This document shows, piece by piece, positions 53,066-62,206 of a stretch of 64,000 bases of DNA (positions within the stretch are counted from its first letter, which is position 1; each line of letters opens with the position of its first letter). Both the position numbers and the translations under genes were made by a program. Under the pieces are notes generated by a model. The model had not been told where the DNA came from. It saw only the letters and a program-made list of their open reading frames with translations, and did no database searches. Source of the stretch: Pedobacter hiemivivus (GTDB lineage: Bacteria; Bacteroidota; Bacteroidia; Sphingobacteriales; Sphingobacteriaceae). The stretch lies in contig NZ_SJSM01000011.1 in assembly GCF_004331685.1 (NCBI RefSeq), forward strand, positions 1 through 64,000, written 5' to 3'.

Positions 53066-54637
53066 ATGAACCAAGTAAATACATCCGTATTAGTGATCGA
53101 CGATGAAGAGATGGTGCGTGATAATATTGAAGAAATATTGGTGCCCAGAAAAGTTGCCGTTATAGACAGTAACATCAGTAAAGCAGCCAGTATTTTATTT
53201 GATACCCAGCAAGAAATACTGATTCCACGCACCAGTAAAATCCCTGTTTTTACTGTAGATAAAGCTGCGAATGGAATGGATGGGGTTGAACTGGTGAAAA
53301 AATCGATAGCTGCAAACCGGCCCTATGCAGTAATTTTTCTGGACATCAGGATGCCTGGTTGGGATGGGGTCGAGACTGCTATGCAGATCCGTAAACATGA
53401 TAGCCAGGCTGAAATTATTTTTATCACTGCTTACAGCGACCGCTCCATAGAGGATATTGTAGATAAGGCAGGGCAAAACGTAGGTTATCATTGTAAGCCT
53501 TATGCTGCAGAGGAAATAATATTGCTTGCCACCAAAGCGATAACAGATTATGACCGATTGCGTAGCTTGGAGAAATTGATTGAATCGATATCCTCCATTG
53601 GCTTAAATGAGCACCAGTTAAACGCGCTGTTTAAAAACATTTTGGAACAGTTGGCTATGTCCGTAGGTACAGATATGGCTTTACTAGGCAAACTAAATGA
53701 CGATTTTAGTTACGAAAAAATACTTTCCATCGGTGCGATTGATTCAAAGATAAACTTGGATGAGCTAATTACCAGGGTGAAAACTATTAAAATTGAGCCG
53801 GATGAAGTGGTGCAGCAGGATGAACTGGTGCTGGCACGGTTAGACAGTTACTCTGTTTTTGCAGTACTGCAAAAACAGGAGAAGCTGAAAACAGAGAAAA
53901 TGTATCTGCTCAAATTGTTTGTGCAAAATGCAGCACAGGCCATTAGAAACGCCGAACTAACCGAAAAACTGATCCAAAAAGAAAAACTTTCTATCGTAGG
54001 CAAAGCCATCGGGATGGTGATGCACGATCTGCGCTCGCCCATCAAAAATATGAGGATCATCACCACGATGATGCAGGATGAAAATGAGCCAAGGGATTTG
54101 ATCCCGATGCTGGATCAATGCGCAGTGCAGGCCTCTGAAATATTCGAGGACTTTTTAGATTTTATTAGGGAAAGCCCGGTGAAAAAAGAAACCGTAAACC
54201 TTAAGTACGTAATTGAGACAGCGGTAAACCTTGCATTGGGTACTAGTAACCAACAGCAGGTAGCCATTCATATGGCAATTCCTGCGGACCTGGTTGCGCA
54301 GCTTGATGAGCGGAAAATCAAAAGGGCAGTGATGAATCTGTTAAACAATGCCCTCGAGGTCCTTCAAAACAAAAAGATAGCCCATCCTGTTATTAGAATT
54401 ATAGTAAGTGCTGATGAAATAAAAGATCAGTTGTCTATCATGATCCGGGATAATGGACCTGGAATTGATCCTGAGATTATTAAAACACTTTTTGAGCCCT
54501 TTGTGACCACAAATAAAAATAACGGAACCGGGCTTGGGCTGGCGATTGTAAAACAATGCATTACTGCGCATGGTGGCACCATCATTGCAGGTAATGATCA
54601 GGGAGCTGTTTTCACCATCCATCTCCCTTATAAATGA
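53066..54637 (+). CDS. Response receiver-histidine kinase hybrid
   Basis: 523 residues. A receiver comes first, with VLVIDDEE, phospho-acceptor Asp93 in IFLDIRMPGWDG and Lys144 in HCKPY. Asp93 is about 40 residues later than usual, because residues about 27-62 form an insertion after the first helix. A GAF-like region lies at about 180-300. HisKA follows with VMHDLRSPIKNMRII (His320) and HATPase_c (NLLNNALEVL, DNGPGIDP, GTGLGLAIVKQ). Probably receives phosphate from the kinase encoded before it. Confidence 0.9.
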   Translation: MNQVNTSVLVIDDEEMVRDNIEEILVPRKVAVIDSNISKAASILFDTQQEILIPRTSKIPVFTVDKAANGMDGVELVKKSIAANRPYAVIFLDIRMPGWDGVETAMQIRKHDSQAEIIFITAYSDRSIEDIVDKAGQNVGYHCKPYAAEEIILLATKAITDYDRLRSLEKLIESISSIGLNEHQLNALFKNILEQLAMSVGTDMALLGKLNDDFSYEKILSIGAIDSKINLDELITRVKTIKIEPDEVVQQDELVLARLDSYSVFAVLQKQEKLKTEKMYLLKLFVQNAAQAIRNAELTEKLIQKEKLSIVGKAIGMVMHDLRSPIKNMRIITTMMQDENEPRDLIPMLDQCAVQASEIFEDFLDFIRESPVKKETVNLKYVIETAVNLALGTSNQQQVAIHMAIPADLVAQLDERKIKRAVMNLLNNALEVLQNKKIAHPVIRIIVSADEIKDQLSIMIRDNGPGIDPEIIKTLFEPFVTTNKNNGTGLGLAIVKQCITAHGGTIIAGNDQGAVFTIHLPYK

Positions 54638-54730
54638 ACATCAAGAGCCCGTAACAATTAGTCACTCCTTTCAACAAGAGATTAATTATGCCAGACGTAA
54701 ATTATTTTCACGGTGATTAGAAAATGTAAT

Positions 54731-56830
54731 ATGTTAACGCTAGAAAATGTAACTTCTGTTTTTAGATCTTCTCCAAATGGTTATATGGTGTTGCTACCCA
54801 ACAAACCTTATTTTACAATTGCAGCTGTAAACAAGCCGTTTCTTGATGTCATAAAGGCCAATCGTGCTGATCTGATTGGGAAAGGGATCTTTGAAACCAT
54901 TTACCATAGGCCTTCAATTTGGGGTCCAAAGGGAATGAAAAGCCTGAAAAATGCACTGGAAGATACGATGCAGTCTAAAAAGGCATCCAATTATAACGTG
55001 GCTGACTGGGAAATTAATACCTTTCCATTGTTGGATGATGAAGAAAAGATAAAGTTTATTGTTCACAATCTGACGGATACCACTCAAGTGATAACTAACG
55101 ATGATCAACAAATAGCGTTAAACAATGCGCTTCTGATTCAAAACAGTTTTCAGCACCCTCTTTTCGACGATTATCCTGACGCAGTTTTTACGCTTGATCC
55201 CGAAGGAAATTTCCTTAGCGCCAACAAAGCATTAATTGATCTGACTGAATGTAGGGAGGAAGAGCTATTTAAGCTTTCCTTTACACCCTTTATAGCACCT
55301 GGAGATCGTGAAAAAGCACATGATCATTTCAAAAAGACCACTCATGGTGAACTCCAGAATTTCGATATCAGGACAATCAGTGCAAAAGGTACGCATCGGA
55401 TACTAAATGTGACCAATCTTCCTATTGTGATTAACCAGGAAGTAATTGGCGTACATGTGATAGCTAAGGACATCACCGCTATTACGAAAACACAAAAACA
55501 ATTGGACGATTACCACTATAGGATATCGGACATTCTGGAAAGTATTACAGATGGCTTTATGGCGTTGGATAGAGATTGGGTGGTGACCTATTGGAATAAG
55601 GAAGCAGAGCGGCTATTACTCATGTCACGAGAGTATATGATAGGAAAAAATATTTGGGAGGTATATGAGGATGCCATACCAACAAAGTTTTATTCTGAGT
55701 ATCACAGGGCGGTTGATGAAAATATTTCAGTAAGGTTTGATGAGTATTTCTCACGCTTAAATATTTGGATTGAGGTATCTGCATTTCCTTCTGATGAAGG
55801 TTTGTCGCTTTATTTTAGAGATATCACGGAAAGAAAACATGGAGAAGAACAGCTGCAGCAGGAAAAAGAAAAATACCTGGAACTGTTTAATTTTAGTCCA
55901 TTGCCCCAATGGGTGTTTGATGCAGAAACCCTTCAATTTTTAGATGTGAATAATGCCGCAGTTAAACACTACGGTTATAGTAAAGAAGAATTTCTTGAGA
56001 TGACTATAAAAGACATCAGACCGGCAGCGGATGTTAAAGAGTTAGGTGAAATATTGAAGGACACCTTTAAAACGGGGATATTCCGGGCGAGAATGGTAAG
56101 GCATCTGAAAAAATCCGGAGAGCTGATGCACATTTGTGTAGAGGCTAATGCGGTAACTTTTGAAGGTAAGGCAGCTATGCTGGTACTCGCAATTGATTAT
56201 ACGGAGAAATTGAAATCTGAGCGTGCCCTGGCCGCAAGTGAGCAGCGGTTTAAAGCACTAGTACAGGATGGATCTGATTTAGTAGCTATACTCGATCCTA
56301 CCGGCAATTATAAATATGTTAGCCCTACCTCGAAATCTATTTTAGGAATAGATCCTGAACAGCTTATAGGAAAAAATGCATTTGACTTTATTCATAAAGA
56401 TGACAAAGAAAAGGTCATCAGTCAGTTTGGTTTGTTGAACGAACAAAAAAGAGTTAAAATTATGCCTTTCCGTTTTAAAGGTGTTGATAGTCATTATCAT
56501 TGGATAGAGACGATCATTACAGATATGACAGAAGATCCGGTTGTAGCTGGTATCGTGGCCAATTCAAGAGACGTAACTCAACGGATGGAAGGAGAACTCA
56601 AAACCCAGGATGGCATTGACCGTTTGCGGGAAATTGCCTGGATGCAGGCTCATGAAGTAAGAGCTCCTTTAGCATGTGTTATGGGATTATCCAAAATTTT
56701 ATTGGATAATAATGAAGACGAGCGTTCAAGGAAAGAATCTTTGCAGCATCTTATGCGTTCGGCGGGCGAGCTGGATTCCATTATCAGGGAAATCATAAAG
56801 AAAGCGGAAGATTTACCTACCGACCTATGA
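54731..56830 (+). CDS. Multi-PAS protein ending in HisKA, no ATPase domain
   Basis: 699 residues from the ATG at 54731; a GTG at 54713 in frame would add 6. Four or five PAS/PAC units are visible (DDYPDAVFTLDPEGNFLSAN; GFMALDRDWVVTYWNKEAE; FSPLPQWVFDAETLQFLDV; DGSDLVAILDPTGNYKYVS). A HisKA-type helix hairpin follows with AHEVRAPLACVMGLSKILL. The protein stops about 50 residues later without HATPase_c. It cannot phosphorylate itself and may be a phosphotransfer target of the two kinases upstream. Its stop is 2 bp from the convergent gene. Confidence 0.88.
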   Translation: MLTLENVTSVFRSSPNGYMVLLPNKPYFTIAAVNKPFLDVIKANRADLIGKGIFETIYHRPSIWGPKGMKSLKNALEDTMQSKKASNYNVADWEINTFPLLDDEEKIKFIVHNLTDTTQVITNDDQQIALNNALLIQNSFQHPLFDDYPDAVFTLDPEGNFLSANKALIDLTECREEELFKLSFTPFIAPGDREKAHDHFKKTTHGELQNFDIRTISAKGTHRILNVTNLPIVINQEVIGVHVIAKDITAITKTQKQLDDYHYRISDILESITDGFMALDRDWVVTYWNKEAERLLLMSREYMIGKNIWEVYEDAIPTKFYSEYHRAVDENISVRFDEYFSRLNIWIEVSAFPSDEGLSLYFRDITERKHGEEQLQQEKEKYLELFNFSPLPQWVFDAETLQFLDVNNAAVKHYGYSKEEFLEMTIKDIRPAADVKELGEILKDTFKTGIFRARMVRHLKKSGELMHICVEANAVTFEGKAAMLVLAIDYTEKLKSERALAASEQRFKALVQDGSDLVAILDPTGNYKYVSPTSKSILGIDPEQLIGKNAFDFIHKDDKEKVISQFGLLNEQKRVKIMPFRFKGVDSHYHWIETIITDMTEDPVVAGIVANSRDVTQRMEGELKTQDGIDRLREIAWMQAHEVRAPLACVMGLSKILLDNNEDERSRKESLQHLMRSAGELDSIIREIIKKAEDLPTDL

Positions 56831-56832
56831 GT

Positions 56833-57432
56833 CTAGCGTAATTCCTTTTCAAATGTTGCGAAATTCTGTAGTTTCGGCAAAGGTCTGAGTAACACTTTGT
56901 TTTTACTGCTTCGTACAATTTTATCTGAACCTAATGATTGAACTTTTTCAGTTCTTTTTCCCGTTATAAGATTAAATGCAGTCTCAGTTGTTGTATTCTT
57001 GCCATCCCAAATGACTTTTGAGAAATAAATTAATTCAAAATTTCCATGTTGAAATTTGAATTTGTGTTCCGATTGCCCATTCTTTATATCAGATACCATC
57101 TCTAAGTTCCCGTTCTCAATGTAGAAATTAGGAATTTGATTGCCGTTGTGTTCTCCTTTTTTATGTGCGGGGTATTGGGCTTCAATTATTCTAGTTGAGG
57201 AAAGAATTAATTTAGATGTACTGTTTGGCTGAGAAAAAGATATTTGTATCCTTAACGGGACTGTTGCGTCTATGGTGTCCATCATTACAATCACTTTGTC
57301 TATGATACCGTCTCTGTTTAAGTCACCTTCTGCTTCCCTAACCAGTACAGTAAAATTATCCTTTAAATTTCTATTTTGCGCGTAAGTACCAAGTGTAGTT
57401 AACAGTGAAATCGTCAATAATAATGTTTTCAT
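56833..57432 (-). CDS. Secreted protein with EF-hand/dockerin-like calcium loop
   Basis: 199 residues from the ATG at 57432, which gives a clean signal peptide (MKTLLLTISLLTTLGTYAQ); a longer frame to 57489 adds 19 residues that spoil it. A calcium loop DLNRDGIID lies at about 38-46, in the way of EF-hand or FG-GAP-type repeats. The remainder is beta-rich and not recognised. Probably periplasmic or outer-surface; role unknown. Confidence 0.65.
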   Translation of the reverse strand: MKTLLLTISLLTTLGTYAQNRNLKDNFTVLVREAEGDLNRDGIIDKVIVMMDTIDATVPLRIQISFSQPNSTSKLILSSTRIIEAQYPAHKKGEHNGNQIPNFYIENGNLEMVSDIKNGQSEHKFKFQHGNFELIYFSKVIWDGKNTTTETAFNLITGKRTEKVQSLGSDKIVRSSKNKVLLRPLPKLQNFATFEKELR

Positions 57433-57487
57433 ATGGCTTTTGAACGCTTTTATTTGAAATATTGATAAGTGACATTTAATTTGAAAC

Positions 57488-57518
57488 AAAAAAAGCGCTG
57501 ATTTTCAGCGCTTTTTTT
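57488..57518. terminator. Terminator of ssrA (bidirectional)
   Basis: A 14-bp stem AAAAAAAGCGCTGA/TCAGCGCTTTTTTT around TTT lies 6 bp after the tmRNA 3' end, with T-runs on either strand. Confidence 0.85.
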
Positions 57519-57524
57519 GTTTTG

Positions 57525-57886
57525 TGGAGTCGAAGGGTTTCGAACCCTTGTCCAGTTGTGTGATAAATTATGCCTTCTACATGCTTATTTTCCAATTAAT
57601 TGTAGGGATCTGGCGGGCTGGAAACCGACCTAACCGTTCACCTTAGGTACTTTATCTCGCAACTGTACCGTACCTTACAATTGCCAGCGTTGTTATTTCG
57701 ATGCCCCATATTCTAACCTAACATCGCAGCAGTCAGAGGGACAAAAGCTATTTAATTCTAAATTAAGCAGCTAAGGCGTAGTTATTTTCGCCAATTATAG
57801 TGTGAACGTTCTCTTTTAAGTGCTCTCCGTACAACGCACTGCATGCTAACATACTTAGCTTCACCCTGTCAAATCCATACGACCCC
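57525..57886 (-). ncRNA. ssrA: Transfer-messenger RNA (tmRNA)
   Basis: About 362 nt. The 5' end GGGGTCGTATGGATTTGACAG pairs with the 3' acceptor strand CGACTCCA. The T-arm AAGGG-TTCGAAA-CCCTT sits just before it. The mRNA-like part at 57792-57763 encodes GENNYALAA then TAA, the Bacteroidota proteolysis tag. The 3' CCA is not encoded in full (the genomic sequence reads ACA) and must be added. Rescues stalled ribosomes with SmpB. A TATATTTG box at 57946-57939 suggests a 5' leader of about 47 nt that is removed by RNase P. Confidence 0.97.
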
Positions 57887-57895
57887 AGTAATGCC

Positions 57896-57934
57896 CTGAT
57901 GGTGTGTGGTTAACAACTCCTTTCCAACCATCAG
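57896..57934 (-). promoter_or_regulatory. Inverted repeat in the pre-tmRNA leader
   Basis: CTGATGGT (57896-57903) and ACCATCAG (57927-57934) are exact complements, placed between the mature 5' end and the TATATTTG box. They could fold the transcribed leader. Confidence 0.5.
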
Positions 57935-57938
57935 CACA

Positions 57939-57946
57939 CAAATATA
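57939..57946 (-). promoter_or_regulatory. -7 box of ssrA
   Basis: TATATTTG on the minus strand, 53 nt before the mature 5' end; it lies 7 bp beyond the stop of the aminotransferase gene upstream. Confidence 0.55.
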
Positions 57947-57952
57947 AGAAAA

Positions 57953-59155
57953 TTATGCCATAGTTCTACCAGGATACTGTTTTAAAGCAATATCAAGGCA
58001 ATCCATAGCCTTATTCAAATCGTCGGTATTTAGCACATATGCCATCCTTACTTGATTTTTTCCGGAACCTGCAGTCGAGTAGAAGCCAGTCGCAGGAGCC
58101 ATCATCACCGTTTCACCATTGTTACTAAAGCTTTGCAGTATCCATTGGCAAAACTGATCAGCATCATCAATAGGCAATTTAGCGACTACATAAAATGCGC
58201 CACCCGGATTGGGGCAAAATACACCATCCATGTCATTTAACCTTTTTACAAGCGTATCTCTACGTAAAGTATACTCTTTGTTTACTTCCTCGAAATAACT
58301 GTTAGGCGTATCAACAGCAGCGGTACCTGCAATTTGCTCAACCATACCCGGACTTAATCTTGCCTGAGCAAATTTTAGTCCTGATTTAATGATCTCTTTG
58401 TTTTTAGTAATTAAGCAACCTAATCTTGCGCCACAAGCGCTGTAACGCTTAGAGACCGTATCTAAAACAACTACATTTTCATCCAGACCATCCATATGCA
58501 TTGGCGAGATAAATTCCCTGCCATCATAGCAAAACTCACGGTAGGCTTCATCTGATAATAAGAATAGATCATATTTTAAGCACAAAGCTTTTAAGGCTTC
58601 CAATTCTTCTTTTGAATATAAATAGCCAGTAGGGTTATTTGGATTACAAATGATGATTGCTTTTGTACGATCGGTAATCAGTTTTTCAAACTCTTCAATT
58701 GCAGGCAGTGCAAAACCATTTTCAATATGAGATAAGATTGGTTTTACAACCACATTACTCATACATGCAAAGCCATTGTAATTTGCATAAAAAGGCTCAG
58801 GAATGATGATCTCATCACCTTCATTAACGCAGGTTTGCATCGCAATAGTAATGGCCTCAGAACCGCCAACCGTAACCAATATATCTTCGGGCGTAATGTT
58901 GTACCCTAATTTATTATAGTATTCAGTAAGTTTTGTCCGGTAGCTTAAAGTTCCTTCAGATGGGGTATAGGCCCAAACATTAAAATCAATATTCTTAATG
59001 GCATTCAGCATGCCCTCAGGTGTAGCAATGTCGGGTTGACCAATGTTTAAATGGTAAACTTTTTTACCTTCCTTTTTTGCCTGATCAGCAAATGGAGTTA
59101 GTTTTCTTATGGGCGAAGCAGGCATTTGTAGCCCTTTTTCTGAGATATTTGGCAT
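57953..59155 (-). CDS. PLP-dependent aminotransferase (aspartate type)
   Basis: 400 residues, fold type I. The PLP lysine is Lys236 in LDTVSKRYSACGARLG. Other class I blocks are GGSEAITIAMQ, NPNNPTGYLYSKEEL and the Arg of MAYVLNTDDL's preceding VRMAY segment. Likely transfers an amino group from aspartate or a related amino acid to 2-oxoglutarate. A TATTTTTG box at 59205-59198 implies its own promoter, with a leader of about 37 nt. Confidence 0.9.
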   Translation of the reverse strand: MPNISEKGLQMPASPIRKLTPFADQAKKEGKKVYHLNIGQPDIATPEGMLNAIKNIDFNVWAYTPSEGTLSYRTKLTEYYNKLGYNITPEDILVTVGGSEAITIAMQTCVNEGDEIIIPEPFYANYNGFACMSNVVVKPILSHIENGFALPAIEEFEKLITDRTKAIIICNPNNPTGYLYSKEELEALKALCLKYDLFLLSDEAYREFCYDGREFISPMHMDGLDENVVVLDTVSKRYSACGARLGCLITKNKEIIKSGLKFAQARLSPGMVEQIAGTAAVDTPNSYFEEVNKEYTLRRDTLVKRLNDMDGVFCPNPGGAFYVVAKLPIDDADQFCQWILQSFSNNGETVMMAPATGFYSTAGSGKNQVRMAYVLNTDDLNKAMDCLDIALKQYPGRTMA

Positions 59156-59197
59156 GGTGGAAAATAAAGTCCCGTAATAATAAGTTAGTTATAGGTG

Positions 59198-59205
59198 CAA
59201 AAATA
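59198..59205 (-). promoter_or_regulatory. -7 box of the aminotransferase gene
   Basis: TATTTTTG on the minus strand matches TAnnTTTG. It starts 2 bp after the terminator of the DUF1573 gene. Confidence 0.5.
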
Positions 59206-59207
59206 AA

Positions 59208-59233
59208 AAAACCTCGTTGATTAACGAGGTTTT
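59208..59233 (-). terminator. Terminator of the DUF1573 gene
   Basis: A perfect 11-bp stem AAAACCTCGTT/AACGAGGTTTT around GATT, followed on the minus strand by a T-rich run. Confidence 0.8.
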
Positions 59234-59255
59234 AATCAAAAGTATGTTTTGAATT

Positions 59256-59648
59256 TTATTTGCTGGCTGCAGCTATAGTTTCACCTTTAATGTACAATAC
59301 CTTGGTAGTCGTTTTTGCATTAGAAGTAATTGTAATGCTTTTGCTAAATGGAAGTGCTGCGCCTGTTGGATTGTAAGTAACTTTAATTACACCTGCATCA
59401 CCTTTTTTAATTGGTGTTTGCGTATACTCAGGAACAGTACATCCACATGTAGTCTCAACTTTGGTAATAATCAAAGGCTGATCTCCAATATTTGTGAACT
59501 TAAATTCAATTGTAGCTGGCTTGTTCACTGGAATTTTTCCGAAGTCATGACTCTCCTTGTCAAACTTGAATTCAGCAGGTTTTGATTGCGCGTTGGTAGC
59601 AACACTTATGCCTAGGAATAACGTAAATAGCAGAATTATTTTTCTCAT
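59256..59648 (-). CDS. DUF1573 exported Ig-like protein
   Basis: 130 residues. A signal peptide ends at TNAQS (about residue 21). The mature part is one immunoglobulin-like domain with the DUF1573 pattern (DFGKIPVNKPATIEFKFTN, then VETTCGCTVPEYTQTPIKKG). The paired cysteines in CGC may bind metal or form a disulfide. Periplasmic, role unknown. Divergent from the E1 gene. Confidence 0.9.
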   Translation of the reverse strand: MRKIILLFTLFLGISVATNAQSKPAEFKFDKESHDFGKIPVNKPATIEFKFTNIGDQPLIITKVETTCGCTVPEYTQTPIKKGDAGVIKVTYNPTGAALPFSKSITITSNAKTTTKVLYIKGETIAAASK

Positions 59649-59666
59649 TTTAATGTAGTTTTAGAA

Positions 59667-59695
59667 CAAATTTAATGTTTTCATTTAGAATACAA
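59667..59695 (-). promoter_or_regulatory. Promoter of the DUF1573 gene
   Basis: TAAATTTG (59674-59667) as -7 box with TTG at 59695-59693 as -33 element, 18-bp spacer, on the minus strand. Confidence 0.6.
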
Positions 59696-59752
59696 AAAGT
59701 ATTCCATGATATAAATTACCATTCACTGTTAAGTCATACTTTAGATTTTGTG

Positions 59753-59760
59753 TATCTTTG
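59753..59760 (+). promoter_or_regulatory. -7 box of the E1 gene
   Basis: TATCTTTG matches TAnnTTTG. It lies 19 nt before the ATG at 59780, so an earlier in-frame ATG at 59675 would not be transcribed from this promoter. Confidence 0.65.
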
Positions 59761-59779
59761 CCGCATAATTGATTTGCTT

Positions 59780-62203
59780 ATGATGCCAAATAGTAAACTT
59801 ACCACAAATCCAATAGACGCCTCGGAGTTAAGTTTTGATGACTTCAAAACTATAGTTGTAAACGACTATAAAATAGCTTTTGAAAGTAGACAGGCTAGTT
59901 TATTGGGACGAAAGGAAGTGTTGACCGGCAAGGCTAAGTTTGGAATTTTTGGTGATGGCAAGGAGCTTCCTCAGATTGCCATGGCAAAGGCCTTTAAGAA
60001 TGGCGACTGGCGCTCTGGCTATTACAGAGACCAGACATTCGCCTTTGCAGCCGGTATTTGTACAATAAAAGAATTTTTTGCGCAGTTATATGCTAATCCA
60101 AGTGTAGAAGCAGACCCTGCGTCCGCTGGGAGACAAATGAACTGTCATTTTGCAACCCGCACCATTAAAGAGGACGGTAGTTGGAAAGATTTAACTGAGA
60201 TGAAGAATTGCTCTTCAGACATTGCGCCTACAGGTGGACAAATGGCAAGGTTAGTTGGACTAGCTTATGCTTCTAAGCTATACAGACAAAATCCAGAACT
60301 GGAGTACTTAAAGAATTTCTCTGTACAAGGAAATGAAGTGGCATTTGGTACAATAGGAAATGCATCTACATCAGAAGGTGTGTTTTTTGAAGCCATCAAT
60401 GCAGCCGGTGTTTTACAGGTGCCTATGGCGATGTCTGTTTGGGATGATGGTTACGGAATTTCTGTTCCGGCAAAGTATCAAACCACAAAAGAAGATATTT
60501 CTGAAATATTGAAAGGTTTTCAGCGTGATGAAAATGCTGCTGGTTACGAAATATTTAAAGTAAGAGGCTGGGATTATCCAGCTTTATGCGAGACTTATCA
60601 ACGTGCAATAGATATATGTAGGGATGAGCACGTTCCTGTATTGATTCACGTAACAGAAGTGACACAGCCACAAGGTCATTCTACTTCTGGTTCTCATGAA
60701 CGTTATAAAGATAAGGCAAGATTAGAGTGGGAGAAAGAGTTTGACTGTATCGTTCAGATGCGTAAATGGATGCTGGAGTCAGCAATCATTACCGAGGAAG
60801 AAATAGTAGAACTTGAAAATGCGGCCAAGAAAATGGTTCGTGAAACTCAGAAAGAAGCTTGGAATGAATTTTTAGGATCTATAAAGGCCGAAAAAGATCA
60901 GGTTATTGAGTTACTTAATGGTATGGCCAATGGCGATCCTGCGATTATAAAAATTTCAATTCAACTGGCCAATACCCCGGATGCCCAAAGAAGAGAAGTG
61001 ATCTCTTCGGCAAGAAAGGCTTTGCGTTTAACTGTAAAAGATTCTTCGACAGGCAGACACAACCTTTTGACCTGGTATAATGAGCAGATTGGATTAAACG
61101 AAGACAGGTACAATTCTAAATTGTTTACTGATGGGGTGGATAGTCCATTTTTAGTAAACGAATTGAAACCTGTATTTAACGAGGAAAGTAAAATGGTTGA
61201 CGGGCGTGAATTGTTGAACGCCTGCTTTGACGCTAACTTTGCCCGTGACCAGCGATTGGTAGCTTTTGGTGAAGATTTAGGTGCTATTGGTGATGTAAAT
61301 CAGGGTTTTGCTGGTTTGCAAGCCAAATATGGTGATCTAAGGATTACGGATACAGGCATCAGGGAAATGACCATAGTAGGGCAGGGAATAGGCTTGGCTA
61401 TGCGCGGTTTGCGTCCAATTGCCGAAATTCAATACCTTGACTATTTGTTGTTCGCAATTAATATATTAAGTGATGACCTGGCGAGTTTGTCATATCGTAC
61501 TAAAGCAGGTCAAAAAGCGCCTGTTATTATCAGAACACGTGGACATAGATTAGAAGGCGTGTGGCATTCAGGTTCGCCAATGGGAATGATCCTTGGCTCA
61601 CTTAGAGGTTTACATATATGCGTACCGCGTAACATGACACAAGCTGCCGGAATGTACAATACCTTATTTAGATCTGATGAGCCTGCATTGGTGATCGAAT
61701 GTTTGAACGGTTACCGCTTGAAAGAGAAATTACCGGAAAATGTAGGTGAATATACTGTTTCGCTAGGAAAAGCTGAGGTAGTTAAAGAAGGAACTGATAT
61801 TACTGTGGTTTCTTACGGTTCTACTTTAAGAATTGTAGAGGAAGCAGCTGAAGAGCTAGCACAGTTAGGCATTTCTATTGAAATTGTAGATCCTCAAACT
61901 TTATTGCCATTCGATACCGATCACATTTGTGCGCAATCCTTAGCTAAAACGAACAAGCTATTGGTAGTTGATGAAGATGTGCCAGGTGGTGGAACTGCTT
62001 TCTTGTTGCAACAGATTCTGGAAGAACAAAAAGGATACTATCACTTGGATGGACAGCCTAAATCGCTGAGTGCAAAGGCACATCGTCCGCCTTATGGATC
62101 TGATGGTGATTATTTTAGCAAACCTTCTGTAGATGACGTGATTGAAACCATTTACAGTATGATGAATGAAAGTAACCCTGGCAAGTATCCAGCTATTTTT
62201 TAA
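59780..62203 (+). CDS. 2-Oxoacid dehydrogenase E1 component, fused alpha and beta subunits
   Basis: 807 residues from the ATG at 59780, chosen because the -7 box lies at 59753-59760. The E1-alpha half covers about 45-420 (GDGKELPQIAMAKAF, SGYYRDQTFAFA, PQGHSTSGSHERYK). The E1-beta half covers about 490-800 (AFGEDLGAIGDVNQGF, GVWHSGSPMG, VLVVDEDVPGGGTAF-like segment). It decarboxylates a 2-oxoacid with thiamine diphosphate, and is of the branched-chain/pyruvate type found in Bacteroidota. The GDG...NN cofactor motif reads GNA at 193-195 and DD at 222-223. Confidence 0.9.
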   Translation: MMPNSKLTTNPIDASELSFDDFKTIVVNDYKIAFESRQASLLGRKEVLTGKAKFGIFGDGKELPQIAMAKAFKNGDWRSGYYRDQTFAFAAGICTIKEFFAQLYANPSVEADPASAGRQMNCHFATRTIKEDGSWKDLTEMKNCSSDIAPTGGQMARLVGLAYASKLYRQNPELEYLKNFSVQGNEVAFGTIGNASTSEGVFFEAINAAGVLQVPMAMSVWDDGYGISVPAKYQTTKEDISEILKGFQRDENAAGYEIFKVRGWDYPALCETYQRAIDICRDEHVPVLIHVTEVTQPQGHSTSGSHERYKDKARLEWEKEFDCIVQMRKWMLESAIITEEEIVELENAAKKMVRETQKEAWNEFLGSIKAEKDQVIELLNGMANGDPAIIKISIQLANTPDAQRREVISSARKALRLTVKDSSTGRHNLLTWYNEQIGLNEDRYNSKLFTDGVDSPFLVNELKPVFNEESKMVDGRELLNACFDANFARDQRLVAFGEDLGAIGDVNQGFAGLQAKYGDLRITDTGIREMTIVGQGIGLAMRGLRPIAEIQYLDYLLFAINILSDDLASLSYRTKAGQKAPVIIRTRGHRLEGVWHSGSPMGMILGSLRGLHICVPRNMTQAAGMYNTLFRSDEPALVIECLNGYRLKEKLPENVGEYTVSLGKAEVVKEGTDITVVSYGSTLRIVEEAAEELAQLGISIEIVDPQTLLPFDTDHICAQSLAKTNKLLVVDEDVPGGGTAFLLQQILEEQKGYYHLDGQPKSLSAKAHRPPYGSDGDYFSKPSVDDVIETIYSMMNESNPGKYPAIF

Positions 62204-62206
62204 ATA

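Noticed and set aside
59675..59779. Longer start for the E1 gene
   Set aside because: The TATCTTTG promoter box at 59753-59760 lies inside this extension.
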